From Nansenia antarctica (taxonomy: Eukaryota; Chordata; Actinopteri; Argentiniformes; Microstomatidae), in contig OZ022347.1 in the NCBI GenBank assembly GCA_963989245.1, positions 3,165,240 through 3,229,239 of the forward strand: a DNA stretch of 64,000 nucleotides, written 5' to 3'. The position numbers and the translations under genes are program-made. The stretch's first letter is position 1, and each line of letters begins with the position of its first letter. Positions 11,418 to 22,689 of this stretch are shown piece by piece. Below the pieces are notes generated by a model. That model saw only the letters and a list, made by a program, of their open reading frames with translations, had not been told where the DNA came from and searched no databases.

Positions 11418-12214
11418 GATACCCCCAGGTATGAATGATCATCAGCAAAAGAGAAGAACTTTCACATTATATAACACATGCCATAATAGAAACAAGAAAT
11501 GTTTTGTAACATTTGTGACTGTGACTTTGGTTCATACATAAATGCTATGCTAGCTACATTTGGGCGCATAACAGCCTCTCTATCACAGTGTGCAGTTTGT
11601 TTTCATCTCCTCTCTGTCTGTAGGGGAACCAGAGGATAGCACCGTCACACTCACTAAGGGGCGAGGTCAGCCGCCTGGCCAGTGAAGGGCACTTAACAGC
11701 GGGATCATATTGTGTCGACTTTGAGCTTTAAAGAGGAGACACGGGGACTGCGGCTGGCTCTCAGAGGCCTCCCAGGTGGGGTGGGGCAGCTGAGGAGAGC
11801 CAGGGATGGCTGGGACAGGGGGGAGGTGGAGACGGGGCTGGGTCTATCGATCTGCGCCGCTCTGCTCAGTATACGGTACAGTGCAGATCAATGGAGCTCA
11901 AAGTGGAGGGGAATACAATGCCTGCAGTGCAAAACCGAGATAAGAGGATCCCTTTGTTTTGTGTTGAAGCACCTAGCCTTCACAAGTTCACATAGGTAGA
12001 CTGGCACATTTTTTGGGGGGCCGCTACCCACACGTTTAGCTGTGTTGCTCATTCCAGGAATGCATGATCCTTACAAGTTGTACCTCGTTGTAAAGGTGAC
12101 TAATCAGGCTTTCTAACGCTATAAAATACAATACCAATTGGTATTATAATAGACTAATATAATAATAGAATAATAATAGACCGAAATAACGTTTTCCGAA
12201 CTTTTTTTGAGGAG
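11415..12214. other. Intronic stretch, single-copy in this window
   Basis: No gene or repeat recognised. 11640-11940 is GC-richer, with no internal repeats; it could be conserved non-coding DNA, which only cross-species alignment could show. Confidence 0.3.
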
Positions 12215-12422
12215 TTCATCTTTGTATGTAGTGTCAAAAATGCCTATGTCAAAGAGATGACTTGGGCAGATAGTGATTTTGGAATGTAACAAGCATATGG
12301 CATCATAGGCACATAATGCACAGTGAATCCGCACGTTAGGAGAGTAGAGTTAGGCAGATAGCTCAATTTGGCCAAAATATGACTTTTAGGGTTAGGGTTA
12401 GGGTTAGGGTTATGAGGCTAAC
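12215..12422 (+). mobile_element. MITE family A, copy 3 (5' truncated, with telomere-like insert)
   Basis: Lacks the left end. It keeps the core and right end, but the expected GGCAATTATGC segment is replaced by four TTAGGG units (12386-12409) before TATGAGGCTAAC. Confidence 0.75.
12386..12412 (+). repeat. Interstitial telomere-like (TTAGGG)4
   Basis: Four exact TTAGGG hexamers plus TTA, inside a MITE family A copy. Confidence 0.9.
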
Positions 12423-12639
12423 GATATTTTTAAATTGTTGCTATTTTAACTGTTTACCAAAACATAAAGTTACAGTTATATAATGAATATAAGTGAGCAG
12501 ATGGGCAGGCTCTCAGCTTTAATCTGAAGGTATTCACGTCCAAATTGGAGGAAGGCTTTAGGAATTACAGCTTTTTAATATGTAGCCCTCTCTCTTTCAA
12601 GGATCATTTAGGATAATTTAGGATAATTTAGGATAATTC

Positions 12640-13113
12640 AAGGATAATCCGGCTGCCCTCGAAAAGGCGGTTCAGGACCTTGGCCGCAAGGACAAACAGA
12701 CTGAAGAACAGCTTCTACCACAGGGCCGTCCAGGCCCTGAACACAGCAAAGACCTAGGTTCTGGGCCCTGGACAGTCTGGACGGATTGATGGCAGCTGCT
12801 GGACTGAAAAAATCAGGTGTAGTGCTGAGGCACAAATATGTACATTTCAAGCCTGCAAACTGCGACACTTTAAATAAATGTGCAATAACACTATTGTGCA
12901 ATATGACAACCCTAGTCGTCTATCTGTACAGTATAGTATAGTGGATAGTGTACATAGCCTTTATTTATGTAAACCAGCTCCTTCCCTTCTTGTGTTTTTT
13001 TTAAAAGTGTTTATTTTTTCTTTCCTAACACCAGGGGAGCCACCCCTCCTAAATTTCGTTGTTTGGTACCTGTACTGTAGCAATGACAATAAAGACCATT
13101 CATTCATTCAAAA
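12640..13113 (+). mobile_element. LINE (L2/Rex-like) 3' end nested in the Tc1-like element
   Basis: It starts within the RT C-terminal end (NSFYHRAVQALN-like reading near 12707-12740) and ends in a UTR with GGTACCTGTACTGTAGCAAT, AATAAA and an ATTC tail. The same 3' end recurs at 48540-48882. Tc1-like sequence continues on both sides, so this fragment inserted later. Confidence 0.75.
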
Positions 13114-13320
13114 GTAATTGGAAAATTGACTCAAAAGCTGTTTCAAGGACAGGTGTGGGCTGTTCCTTTGTTATTTCTTTATCAATTAACTAAAACGTCT
13201 GGAAAAAGGTCCGAGTTGATTCCAAGTGTGGCATTTGCATTTGGAAGCTGTCGCTGTGAAGGCACAACATTCAGTCAAAGGAGCTCTCAATGCAAGTGAA
13301 ACAACCAAAATACATCAGAG

Positions 13321-13900
13321 ACAACAAAAAGGCCTGGACGTCCATGGAAGACAAGAGTGGTGGATGATCACAGGATCCTTTACATGGTAAAGAAAAACCC
13401 CATCAAAACATCCAGCCAAGTGAAGAACAGTCTCCAGGAGGTAGGCATATCAATATCCAAGTCTACCATAAAGAGGAGACTTCACAAGAGCAAACACAGA
13501 GGGTTCACCACAAGGTGCAAGCCATTCATAAGCCTAGAGAAAGGCCAGGTGAGACTTGTGCCAATACAAAAGCCAAGGCCCGTTCTGGAACAGCACTTTT
13601 TGGACAGGTGAAACTAAGATCAATCTGTACCAGAATGATGGGAAGGGGAAAAAAAGTATGGAGAAGGCTTGTGGCTCATGATCCGAAGCGTACTACATCA
13701 GCTGTGTGATGACATGGGCATGCATGGCTTCCAACGGCACTGGGTCACTAGGGTTTATTGATGATGTGACAGAAGAGAGAAGCAGCCGGATGGATTCTTA
13801 AGTGTTGGCACTTCACAGTACAGATGGATAATGACCCAAAGCATTACTGCGAAAGCAACCCGTGAGGTTTTTAAAGCGAAACACTTATAGCCACCTTAAG
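13321..13900 (+). pseudogene. Tc1-like transposase remnant
   Basis: Pieces in several frames encode the paired-like HTH and part of the DDE catalytic domain of a Tc1/mariner-family transposase. Full-length fish Tc1 transposases are about 340 residues; here at least two frameshifts and a premature stop remove function. It is unrelated to map1a. Confidence 0.8.
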
Positions 13901-14323
13901 TGTTCTAGAGTCTAGACTATGGGGACATTAGTGACATGCATGCTGCCTCCTCTACACTTTGCTGTCTAGACTCTGTGAATCATAGTTCCCTACGTTTCAT
14001 ATCCAATTTATTATCCCGCATTTGAGCCCCTGAAAATAGGGGACTGTGTATAAAAATGGTTGCAATTCCTAAACGTTTCATACAGTATTTTTGTTCAACC
14101 CCTTAAATTAAAGCTGAAAGTCTGCACTTCAATTGCATCTCGATTGCTTCATTTCAAATCTATTGTGGTGGCGTACAGAGACAAAATTATGGAAATTGTG
14201 TCACTGTCCAAATATTTCCAGACCTAACTGTATGAGGCAAATCCTATGAAAAGTGTGAAATCACTCATGTTGTGGACAGACATGTCGCCATGTCAAGTAG
14301 TGTATGTCAAACGTTTCCACATC

Positions 14324-14586
14324 GTTAGCCTCATAGCATAATTGCCCAAAAGTCATATTTTGTCCAAATGTAGATATCTGCCTAACTCTCCTCTCCTCAC
14401 ACTGCTGATTCACTGGGCATTATTGCCTCTATGCCATCAGCCTATCAGAATGCTTGTTACATTCCAACATCACTATCTGCCCAATACAAGTCATCTCTTT
14501 GACATCAGGCATTTATGACCCTACATACAAAGATGGCTCGGCTGACCACAAGTGAAGCATGACTCAGGCTATTATGCTAGGCTAAC
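14324..14586 (-). mobile_element. MITE family A, copy 4 (inverted)
   Basis: Same family as 7686-7943 in reverse orientation; the core reads tatctgcctaactctcctct. The right end is slightly damaged (ATGCTAGGCTAAC). It lies 94 bp beyond the Tc1-like end. Confidence 0.8.
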
Positions 14587-14849
14587 AATATGTGACTACA
14601 TCACCCATGATTCACCACTTATATTAAGATTCAGGTTACCGCTGGTACAATCTTCTTGACTGACTTTTTCTAATGCGTCATAATGAGCTCAGGTTTCGTC
14701 TCACTGCCCTCCGGTGTTGGATCTGAGTATTGCAACCATGAACTGTCTTTTTTTATTCCTCCTCAAACTGTCTTTAAACCTCCTGTAAATTATGTCTGCA
14801 GTATAATCTCTGGCCATGCTGTGATGCTCTGGTTTTCTGCACTAACGCA

Positions 14850-14863
14850 CGCACACACACTCA

Positions 14864-14903
<40 letters not shown>

Positions 14904-15049
14904 CACACACAGACACACACAGACACACACAGACATTCATACACACACACACACACACAGTCACACACAAACACACACACTTTCTCTCTCTCTCTCTCTC
15001 TTTCTCTCTGCCCCCGCCCTCTCTCTCTCCCTCTCTCTCTCTGCCCCCC

Positions 15050-15091
<42 letters not shown>

Positions 15092-15135
15092 CCCCCTCTC
15101 TCTCTCTCTTTGCCCCTCCCTCCCTCTCTCTCTCT

Positions 15136-15168
<33 letters not shown>

Positions 15169-15278
15169 ATCCCCCCCTCTCTCTCTCTCTTTGCCCCTCC
15201 CTCTCTCTCTCTCTCTCTGCCCCCCCCTCTCTCTCTCTCTCTCTCTCCCCCCCCCACCTCTCTCTCTCTCTCTCTCTG

Positions 15279-15310
<32 letters not shown>
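14850..15310. repeat. CA array followed by CT array with C-run spacers
   Basis: CA (14850-14981) with CAGT and CAGA interruptions, then CT tracts separated by C-rich spacers of two kinds, ATCCCCCC and TTTGCCCCTCC. The pattern CT-ATCCCCCC-CT-TTTGCCCC repeats at about 15062-15117 and 15150-15200, so the array has a higher-order unit. Open frames across it are spurious. Confidence 0.9.
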
Positions 15311-16019
15311 AACTAAACTGCCTCCCTCCCGCTGACTTGATATAACATGACGTGACTCTAATAAGGTACCGCCGTTTTCTTTATAGATATTTTAGAATAT
15401 CTTTCTGGTGGGTTTCTCAGACTTCCCCTCCTACCTCCTCTAATACCCGCTGCCTACTGGGCCCGTGGATTACTGTCAGCGATTCCCTCTGATTATACCT
15501 CCCCTCCTCCCCTCGGCTTAAGTGACATAGATACAGGCATGTGTCAACTGCGCTGAGGGAATCTCCACAGCTCTCACGGCTTCCCATCAGCAGAAATAAT
15601 AGCTAAATAATAGCTAAATCCCCCCCCCCAAAAAAAACTGTCAAACTTAAGTGCTTTCCCCCAGTCGATACCATAGTCTTATCCTAAATGACAGGTAAGG
15701 CCCCTGACACTCCCCTGCAAGCTTCTTCCTCGTCTAGCTTCACACAACCTTTAGAGATCACACAGAGCTAATTGGGGGCTGATGAGCACGAGACAAGTGG
15801 GTTGTGGCAAATGAGGGCGAGCGTGGGCTGCTTCAATGCCCAAAAGACACAGGAGGGTACTTTGAAGCGGGAAGCTGTTGTTTCTTTCTGTGGAAAAAAG
15901 GGCCGATGTGGGAGGAATAAAAGGGGGGATATGAAAAGAAAGAAAGAAAGAAAGAAAGTAGCTGTGGGAACCAGACACAAGCAGCTGTGTGCACTCACTC
16001 CCAGATCTCCCTCCCTCCC
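15311..16019. other. Intronic stretch without recognised gene
   Basis: Single-copy in this window. 15400-15560 and 15760-15900 look non-repetitive and could be conserved non-coding DNA, untested. A short GAAA run lies at 15941-15959. Confidence 0.3.
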
Positions 16020-16032
16020 CCACACACACACA

Positions 16033-16081
<49 letters not shown>
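16020..16081. repeat. (CA)n microsatellite
   Basis: About 60 bp of CA with one CAGA interruption. Confidence 0.95.
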
Positions 16082-16083
<2 letters not shown>

Positions 16084-17432
16084 CACAGGTTCAAAGGAGC
16101 GGACAGACAGATAGTAGCGATAGCGTGTCAGGCGCGGTCGTCTGCGAGGGGATGAATTGATAAGCGGTATTAATGCCGTAATCCCTGGCTAATTAGCTCC
16201 GAGGCTTAACGAATGCAGCTAAACAGATGCTGTATAACACACGTACGGATACGTCGCCTTGTTGTGATACGACTGGACATTATTGCCGTAAGGATATGAT
16301 AGGATGTAGAGAGATGCTTACATTGTCCGTCCATCATGTGTGCGTTCATCTTATCTTATCCCCCCCCACCGATTACATCAAAGAGGGGGACTATGTGTCA
16401 CCTCAATCAGTCCAAAATGTATTTGACTAGCTAACTAATCTGACCAGCTGTTAAAAAACTGGACGAGCCCCCAAATGCACATTTAGGGCAATCAGGCTTC
16501 AGACACACAATGGTTTCTGCTGAGACTAACAAGCAGGCCTCAATGTCTAGGATAGCCACAGCATCTACCAATAACACAACAGATTAAGTTTAAATGAAGT
16601 TCACTTACTTCACCTAGAAAACAGGTGTGTCACCTCACTCAGACATGTTTCCTGTACACTTGTTTTTAAGGGCAGAGTAACAGATACATAATGCTTGGAC
16701 AGTCAACTGCAATTCATTTGAAATGTATTAAAAGAATAAACAGTACGTCTTCAAGTATTTGAGTGTATGTCTGTTTAACTTGACAAACTCAAACCACTTA
16801 GGGGTTCTAGAGGAATTTTGGTGTTACTCATAATTTGGCTTGAGTGCAAAATAACAGCATCCTCACACTCAAACACTGTGCAAAGAAACATAGTTTATTG
16901 CGAGCTTTCGGTCATAGACCTTCTTCTGAGTGTGAGGATGCTGTTGTTTTGCACTCTACTGATACTCTTCAGTTCCAGCACCTCAGCAAAGTCTGATAAC
17001 GGATAAGCGGTGGTATTTTCACTATTTGGATGCACAATTTGGATTGTGGATTTGGATTTGGATGCACAATTTGGCTGGATGACGACTCACTTTAGGACTT
17101 CAATATAGCTATATATACTGTATATGACAACTCTGACACACAGAGCATCGTGACGTGGTCTGAACATGACATGAAGGTCAGCTGAGCTCTGGGGTGGCGA
17201 TTATTAAGACGCAGGTCGATGGACCCGATCTGCATAGTTGGCGTCGATACTTGGTAACTCTTATGTTACCATGGCAACCCGCAATCCCCAGTATTAAGGA
17301 TGCCACCTCCGCTGAACCCCGGGGGCGGGACATGAGAGGTTAATGATCGAGGTCCGCAGCTACGGGAACATCGGAATTCATTTCAGATGAGGGAAGAGAG
17401 AACGTCTTCTGAAGATCAAAGACTGGGAACCC
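16082..17432. other. Intronic stretch with a short duplicated segment
   Basis: No gene. 16926-17027 is duplicated at 17882-17987 (shared gagtgtgaggatgctgtt... and aagtctgataacggat). The phrase cgagctttcggtcatagacc at 16900-16919 is the kind of inverted end seen in some fish SINE/foldback repeats. A perfect X-box lies at 17265-17278. Confidence 0.5.
17265..17278 (+). promoter_or_regulatory. Palindromic RFX X-box motif
   Basis: GTTACCATGGCAAC fits the full palindromic X-box consensus with both half-sites intact. It is intronic, more than 10 kb from any exon. Function is inference. Confidence 0.4.
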
Positions 17433-17439
17433 AGGGTGT

Positions 17440-17510
<71 letters not shown>

Positions 17511-17514
17511 TGTG

Positions 17515-17561
<47 letters not shown>

Positions 17562-17588
17562 CTGTGCGTGTGTGCCTGTGCGTGTGTG

Positions 17589-17643
<55 letters not shown>
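17433..17643. repeat. (TG)n array with TGTGCCTGTGCG units
   Basis: About 210 bp of TG with several CGTGTGCCTG interruptions near 17506 and 17560-17591. Confidence 0.95.
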
Positions 17644-17645
<2 letters not shown>

Positions 17646-18666
17646 CAGCATTAGTTATAGAGGAAGCCAAATTGTTTGACTGTCTTTCAGGATTATAACA
17701 CAAATTTGCAATTGATATGATAGTATGATAGTAACCAAATTAATTATATACTTATTATTAATTATTATTAATAATTATATTATTATTATTATTATTATCT
17801 ATCCATATCACATTTATCTATGTACGTTTTGTCTCATCTATCTAACGGTATCTGTCCACCTCTCAACACTTGGTCTCACAACTTGAGTGTGAGGATGCTG
17901 TTATTTTGCACTCTACTACTGATACTCTTCAGTCCAACACCTCAGCTAAGTCTGATAACGGATGAGAGGTGGTATTTTCACTATTTACCTCCCAACACTT
18001 GGTTCAAACTAACAGTTGAAGTTGACAGGTTCCATTCCATCTCAGTAGTTAAACCAGCCCTTACTTTCCGCCTCCCTGCACATCAGCCTGACTTCTGCTT
18101 TCTAGGAAAATGTTCCCCAGTGCCTTGGAGAGAGTTCAGAGGTCAGATAGAGTTTACGCTAAGACGCTTAGCTCCAAATGGCTCCGCTCATGTCTTCGAC
18201 GGGCCAGCCCGCCCTACCCGCTCATCCAAGACGGCACCTGACGGAATACTAATGCTAATCCCGTTAGCACTGAAATGCTTTGTCATCATGGTGGCCTGAC
18301 TGTCCCCTAATGTCATTGAGATACATTACACTCGCCATTATAGTAATGCTAGCCTATATATCGTGTAATATTTCAGGCATGTTGCAGCCTTTTAGGTTGA
18401 GCTTCCTTTGCAGAACTATATTATATCCTCTGAAAATGTTCCAAGAGAGGAGCAATAAATCTCTGTTTTTCAAAGGCCGCTCTAACTCCAAACTGGCTGA
18501 TATGAAAGAAGAAGTTCTTCTGAAACTGTTTAAGAAGTCTTTAAAGGTACAATAGTCTTCTCCTTACTTGCACAGTAAAACTAGTAAATGACATACTGTA
18601 TTATTCTGCTGGGAGGAACTGGAGGTGTAGGATATCGCTGGAATACTGAATACCAACATTTCGTTT
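17644..18666. other. Intronic stretch without recognised gene
   Basis: Contains an ATT-rich block at 17750-17800 and the second copy of the 100-bp duplication (17882-17987). The open frames here do not resemble known proteins. Confidence 0.4.
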
Positions 18667-18922
18667 ATGCCTCCTTGCATAATTGACTTATTTCGACTTA
18701 TTTAAAGTCATATTTTGGCCAAATTGAGATATCTGCCTAACTCTCCTCTCCTAACACTGCTGATTCACTGGGCATTATTGCCTACTATGACATCAGCCTA
18801 TCAGAATGCTTGTTACATTCCAAAATGTATGAAACTTTTCACTTTCCATCTCTTTGACATTTGGCATTTTTGACACTGCATACAAAGATGGCTCGGCTGA
18901 CCACAAGTGAAGCATGACTAAC
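18667..18922 (-). mobile_element. MITE family A, copy 5 (inverted, ends eroded)
   Basis: The core matches the other copies in reverse orientation (gctgattcactgggcattat). Both terminal repeats are partly lost. Confidence 0.75.
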
Positions 18923-19559
18923 GATATGAAATATTTTGCACTTCTAGGTCACTGTAGGGCAAATACGGGTCGGTCCCTGTGATGTGAAGTCACGTAACGT
19001 CTTGAGGTGAGGGGAGATGTCAAGAACGGTGGATCTCACTGAACCTAACGACTTTAAATCATCTGCGCCGCAGTGCTAATTGGCAACGACAGTACATATC
19101 AAATCATATTTAAATATATTTCTCAGTCTTGTCTCAAGGGCTATCGACTTTGCGATGAACTATGTTTAGATAATACAGTTCTTTAAGTCAAAGTCAGTGA
19201 ATCGGAGAAGAGAGGCAGACTAACGTTCTCTCTTGAGTATAATTTCCAATAGAATCCATGACTTCAATGACAAGGCAAATATACTGTACACGTTCCCACC
19301 ATTTATGTTCTGCTTTCTCCCAACCGATTGAAAAACCACGATAAAGAAAAACCCATGAATACAAATAGGGCCATCAGGAACCCAGAGGTAGAGGAGGGCT
19401 GTTGCTTCTTCAGAAGGCACCTAGTGTACGAGAGGCATTTCTCCACAGCGCTGTGTTGTGTCGTGCATTATTAAAAGCGGCCGTTGAATAATTCAAACGG
19501 CTGTTATTGATCCCATGGCCCGATAGCACTGCAGTCTGTCTGGGAGGCAGAGGGAGACA
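18923..19559. other. Single-copy intronic stretch
   Basis: No gene. 19420-19520 contains the near-palindrome GCCGTTGAATAATTCAAACGGC at about 19479-19500 in AT/GC-mixed, non-repetitive sequence; it is a candidate regulatory element by appearance only. Confidence 0.3.
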
Positions 19560-19660
19560 GGGGGGAGAGGGGGAGGGAGGGAGGGAGGGAGGGGGAGAGA
19601 GAGGTAACGCTAGTTCCGAGAAAAAAGATAGAGAGAGATAAAGGGAGAAGATGCGAGACA

Positions 19661-19719
<59 letters not shown>

Positions 19720-19862
19720 ATGGGGAAGAGGAGGAGAGAGAGGTATCGTTAGTTCCCGAAAAAAAAGATTCGAGAGAGAGAGAGAGAGAAGGAAATAGAG
19801 AGATACAGTAGATAGATGTGGGTTAGAGAGTGGGAGGGAGAGAGAGAGAGAGAGAGTTGGGG
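19560..19862. repeat. GA-rich array with a duplicated spacer
   Basis: Purine tracts (GGGA, then pure GA at 19660-19716). A spacer of the type GAGGTAACGCTAGTTCCGAG at about 19600 is repeated in diverged form at about 19738. Confidence 0.9.
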
Positions 19863-20096
19863 GGGGCTGAAAGCGAGAGAGAGAGATCGGTCAGGTCATC
19901 AGAGATGACATCCCTCTCATCATCCCATTGATCTCTTAGACCTTTCCCGCACCGCACACGTCGATGGGTCCTCCCGCAGGCCAAACAGAACCTAACCCTG
20001 GGTCTACAGGGACGCACCAGGCTTGAGCAGATAACAGTAGTTAAACGATATTAGACGTAGCATCTAACCCTAAGCCAACGTCCGTTTACTGTTTTA

Positions 20097-20297
20097 ATAA
20101 CTGACAGTGGCCTGGGGTGGTCCAGTGGTCTAGCACCATGGCCTGGGGTGGTCCAGTGGTCTATCACCGTGGTCTACAGGGCACACATATGCCCATGTCG
20201 GCATGGGTTAGAATCCGGCCCATTCCCTGCTCTCTCCCTTCTTCTCCTTACTTTCCTGTCTGTCTTCACTGTATCTGTCTAATAAAATGAAAAATAT
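20097..20297 (+). mobile_element. tRNA-derived SINE (AFC-like) with duplicated head
   Basis: The A-box-like TGGTCCAGTGGTCTAGCAC and B-box-like GGTTAGAATCC are present. A pyrimidine-rich tail ends in TCTAATAAAATGAAAAA, as in fish AFC-type SINEs. The head, GCCTGGGGTGGTCCAGTGGT, is present twice in tandem (20110 and 20141). Family name by resemblance only. Confidence 0.65.
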
Positions 20298-20299
20298 GA

Positions 20300-20840
20300 G
20301 TGGGACTGCCCCACAAACTGCCCCACAAACTGACAGAACAGAGCATTACATCCCATATATCATCTCTCAGGCATAACACCACGACAGCAGAACAATCCAA
20401 CTCTGATGCGTCATTGCTAGCCCAGTGTTGCAGACACAACAAACAGGACACTGTTGGACACTGCTGCTGGAGGTCCCTAGGACCAGGGTCAGAACCAGAG
20501 GGGATAGAGCCTTCGCAAAGGCTGCTCCTAGGCTCTGGAATAGCCTCCCCCTCCTCCACGTCAGATCTGCCCAGAGCGTCGAGGCTTTTAAAACCTTAGC
20601 TAAGACGTACCTCTTCTCCCTGGCCTTTGACCTGAGGTGAGCCTGCCTTCCGACAACATACTGCACTTTTCTGCACTTTTATTTCTGCACCTGTTGTATT
20701 CTGTATTGCACCTTGTTTTTGTTTTAGTGTATTTTTATTTGTTGTTTTCTTTTTACTAGTGTTTTATCTGTTAAGCGCTTTGGTCGGCTGTTTGTCGTTG
20801 TAAATGTGTAAATGTGCTGTATAAATAAACCTGACTTGAC
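20300..20840 (+). mobile_element. L2/CR1-type LINE, 3' end
   Basis: An in-frame stretch at 20425-20640 ends RGDRAFAKAAPRLWNSLP, then a segment ending KTLAKTYLFSLAFDLR and a stop, the typical RT C terminus. The 3' UTR ends in GTAAATGTGCTGTATAAATA. It is 5'-truncated. Confidence 0.8.
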
Positions 20841-21108
20841 ACCTCAAGAGTCCATGGAAGAGAGTGTTTCAGTGTTCACATTTGACTTTCCAAATGGACC
20901 AGGCTACACGCACCTGATAATCAATTGACATTAGGTTGCAGAAATGACTAGAAGGCAAAAACATAATAACGACACATTTCCTTTTCAAACCTCCTCTTCG
21001 GTGTGTAAGTACAAGAAACTGATTTAGGTCCAAACAATGCTTGTGGCCCAACAGGAGTAGGCTATAATATAATATGGTTGTTTGAGAGCAGAATTGGATG
21101 TTGAGATT

Positions 21109-21382
21109 TAAATGGTCTGCACTTATATAACGCCTTTATCCAACGCGCTTCACAACGGCCTCTCATTCACCTGTTCACACACACATTCACACACCAATGG
21201 CGAGGTAGGCAAGCTACCATGCAAGGCATCGGCCGGCCCGCTCACTGGGAACAATCTGGGGTTCAGTGTCTTGCCCAAGGACACTTCGACATGTGGCCAG
21301 CCGGGGCTCGGACTCAAACCGCCGATCTGCCAACCTTGCGATCGTTAGACGGCGGCTCTACCTCCTGCGCCACAGCCGAGCC
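21109..21382 (-). mobile_element. tRNA-derived SINE, antisense
   Basis: Reverse complement of the family at 31100-31350 and 40445-40605. The tRNA-like head lies at the 3' side on the + strand (B box GGTTTGAGTCC on the minus strand near 21310). The tail resembles TGTAAAGCGCTTTGGATAAA-type LINE-matched ends. Confidence 0.75.
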
Positions 21383-21534
21383 CAGATGCATTGCTGCTGT
21401 GATATTTTCCGAAGATGCTAATGATGACAAGTGTCTGGCGGGGAAACCAGTCTGACTGTGTACCTGCTGACCTCTACACCAGCTGGTACTGACGGGCCAG
21501 GCCAGGGGGATGACTTGCATCAAAGTGAGGGCCA

Positions 21535-21536
<2 letters not shown>

Positions 21537-21578
<42 letters not shown>

Positions 21579-21657
21579 CACTCTTGAAAGAGCTGTGATG
21601 ATCAGTGAGCAGTGAGGGGGACAGGGAGGAGGAGGGAGAGAGGGAGAGAGGGATAGT

Positions 21658-21725
<68 letters not shown>
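21537..21725. repeat. (CA)n then (TG)n, inverted microsatellites
   Basis: CA at 21537-21576 and TG at 21659-21725, 82 bp apart on one strand. Together they form an imperfect inverted repeat able to fold back. Confidence 0.9.
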
Positions 21726-21726
<1 letters not shown>

Positions 21727-22344
21727 CAGAGAGGGGTAGGCGTGACAGGGGGGTACTTTAAGCTCCTTATTTGCTATTGAAAGCAAGTAACTAGTTGTGG
21801 TTGTCAGAGACAGCAGAGACAACGTGAACACAGGTAGATAAATAGCTGTAACGGGTATTAAGGGAGGGATATAGAGCAGCTCGTCTGAGGTAGAATGGGT
21901 GCAGCAGCAACAGCAGTCACTTTGCACCAAACAGCTGCCAAAGATAGGTTTGACAGTCTCAAACAGAACCGTTCACAGACCTGTTTTCAGCACACATTAT
22001 CTTACAAACAACAACCCAAAAGCAAAAAATCTGCAAAAGCACATTCATTCAGTCATGAAATGACCCTGCAAAATCTGTGATGTTGTTGTTGTTAGATTTA
22101 GATTTCTGTTTTCATATTTCCTTTTTTTTATTTTAGGCTATTTCTTATAGGCCTATCCTTCCGTTAGGATACACTATTATCCCACATTTCTGACCGAAAG
22201 TGTTAAGCAACTGTGTAACTCATCTTCTCTCTCTCTCTCTGAAAAAATGTCCATGATCGTCTGACTCTGAACCAGCCACAGTGTTTAGATTTTGGGTTTG
22301 AGTGTTCGCACTTCGCAGCGAAGGGGTTACCTATACTGGTGCAA

Positions 22345-22345
<1 letters not shown>

Positions 22346-22406
<61 letters not shown>

Positions 22407-22417
22407 TGTGTGTGTCG
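22346..22417. repeat. (TG)n microsatellite
   Basis: About 70 bp of TG with single C and A interruptions. Confidence 0.95.
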
Positions 22418-22466
22418 CTTAGCGTAGCGCCCCTCCCTGGCCCTGAGTCGCAGCTGTAGAGTGTTA

Positions 22467-22658
22467 CTCTCTCTACTCTCTCTCTCTCTCTCTCTACTCT
22501 CTCTACCTCTCTCTCTCTCTCTGTCTCTACTCTCTCTACCTCTCTCTCTCCCTCTCTACCTCTCTACTCTCTCTCTCTCTCTCTCTCTCTACTCTCTCTC
22601 TCTCTCTACTCTCTCTACTCTCTCTCTCTCTCTGTCTCTCTCTACTCTCTCTCTCTCT

Positions 22659-22689
<31 letters not shown>

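Larger units (their letters stand above)
12432..14230 (+). mobile_element. Decayed Tc1-like transposon with nested LINE
   Basis: The right end at 14230 reads AAATATTTCCAGACCTAACTG, typical of a fish Tc1 terminal repeat; the left end is partial. The transposase is broken but readable. The frame at 13357-13611 gives the HTH region (KSTIKRRLHKSKHRGFTTRC). Further on, the DNDPKH motif around the second catalytic Asp is visible near 13826-13845. Frameshifts and stops kill the ORF. A separate LINE fragment (12640-13113) interrupts the 5' half. Confidence 0.85.

Noticed and set aside
10974..11448. Cys-Val and His-Thr rich open frames on both strands
   Set aside because: Direct products of CA-type microsatellites.
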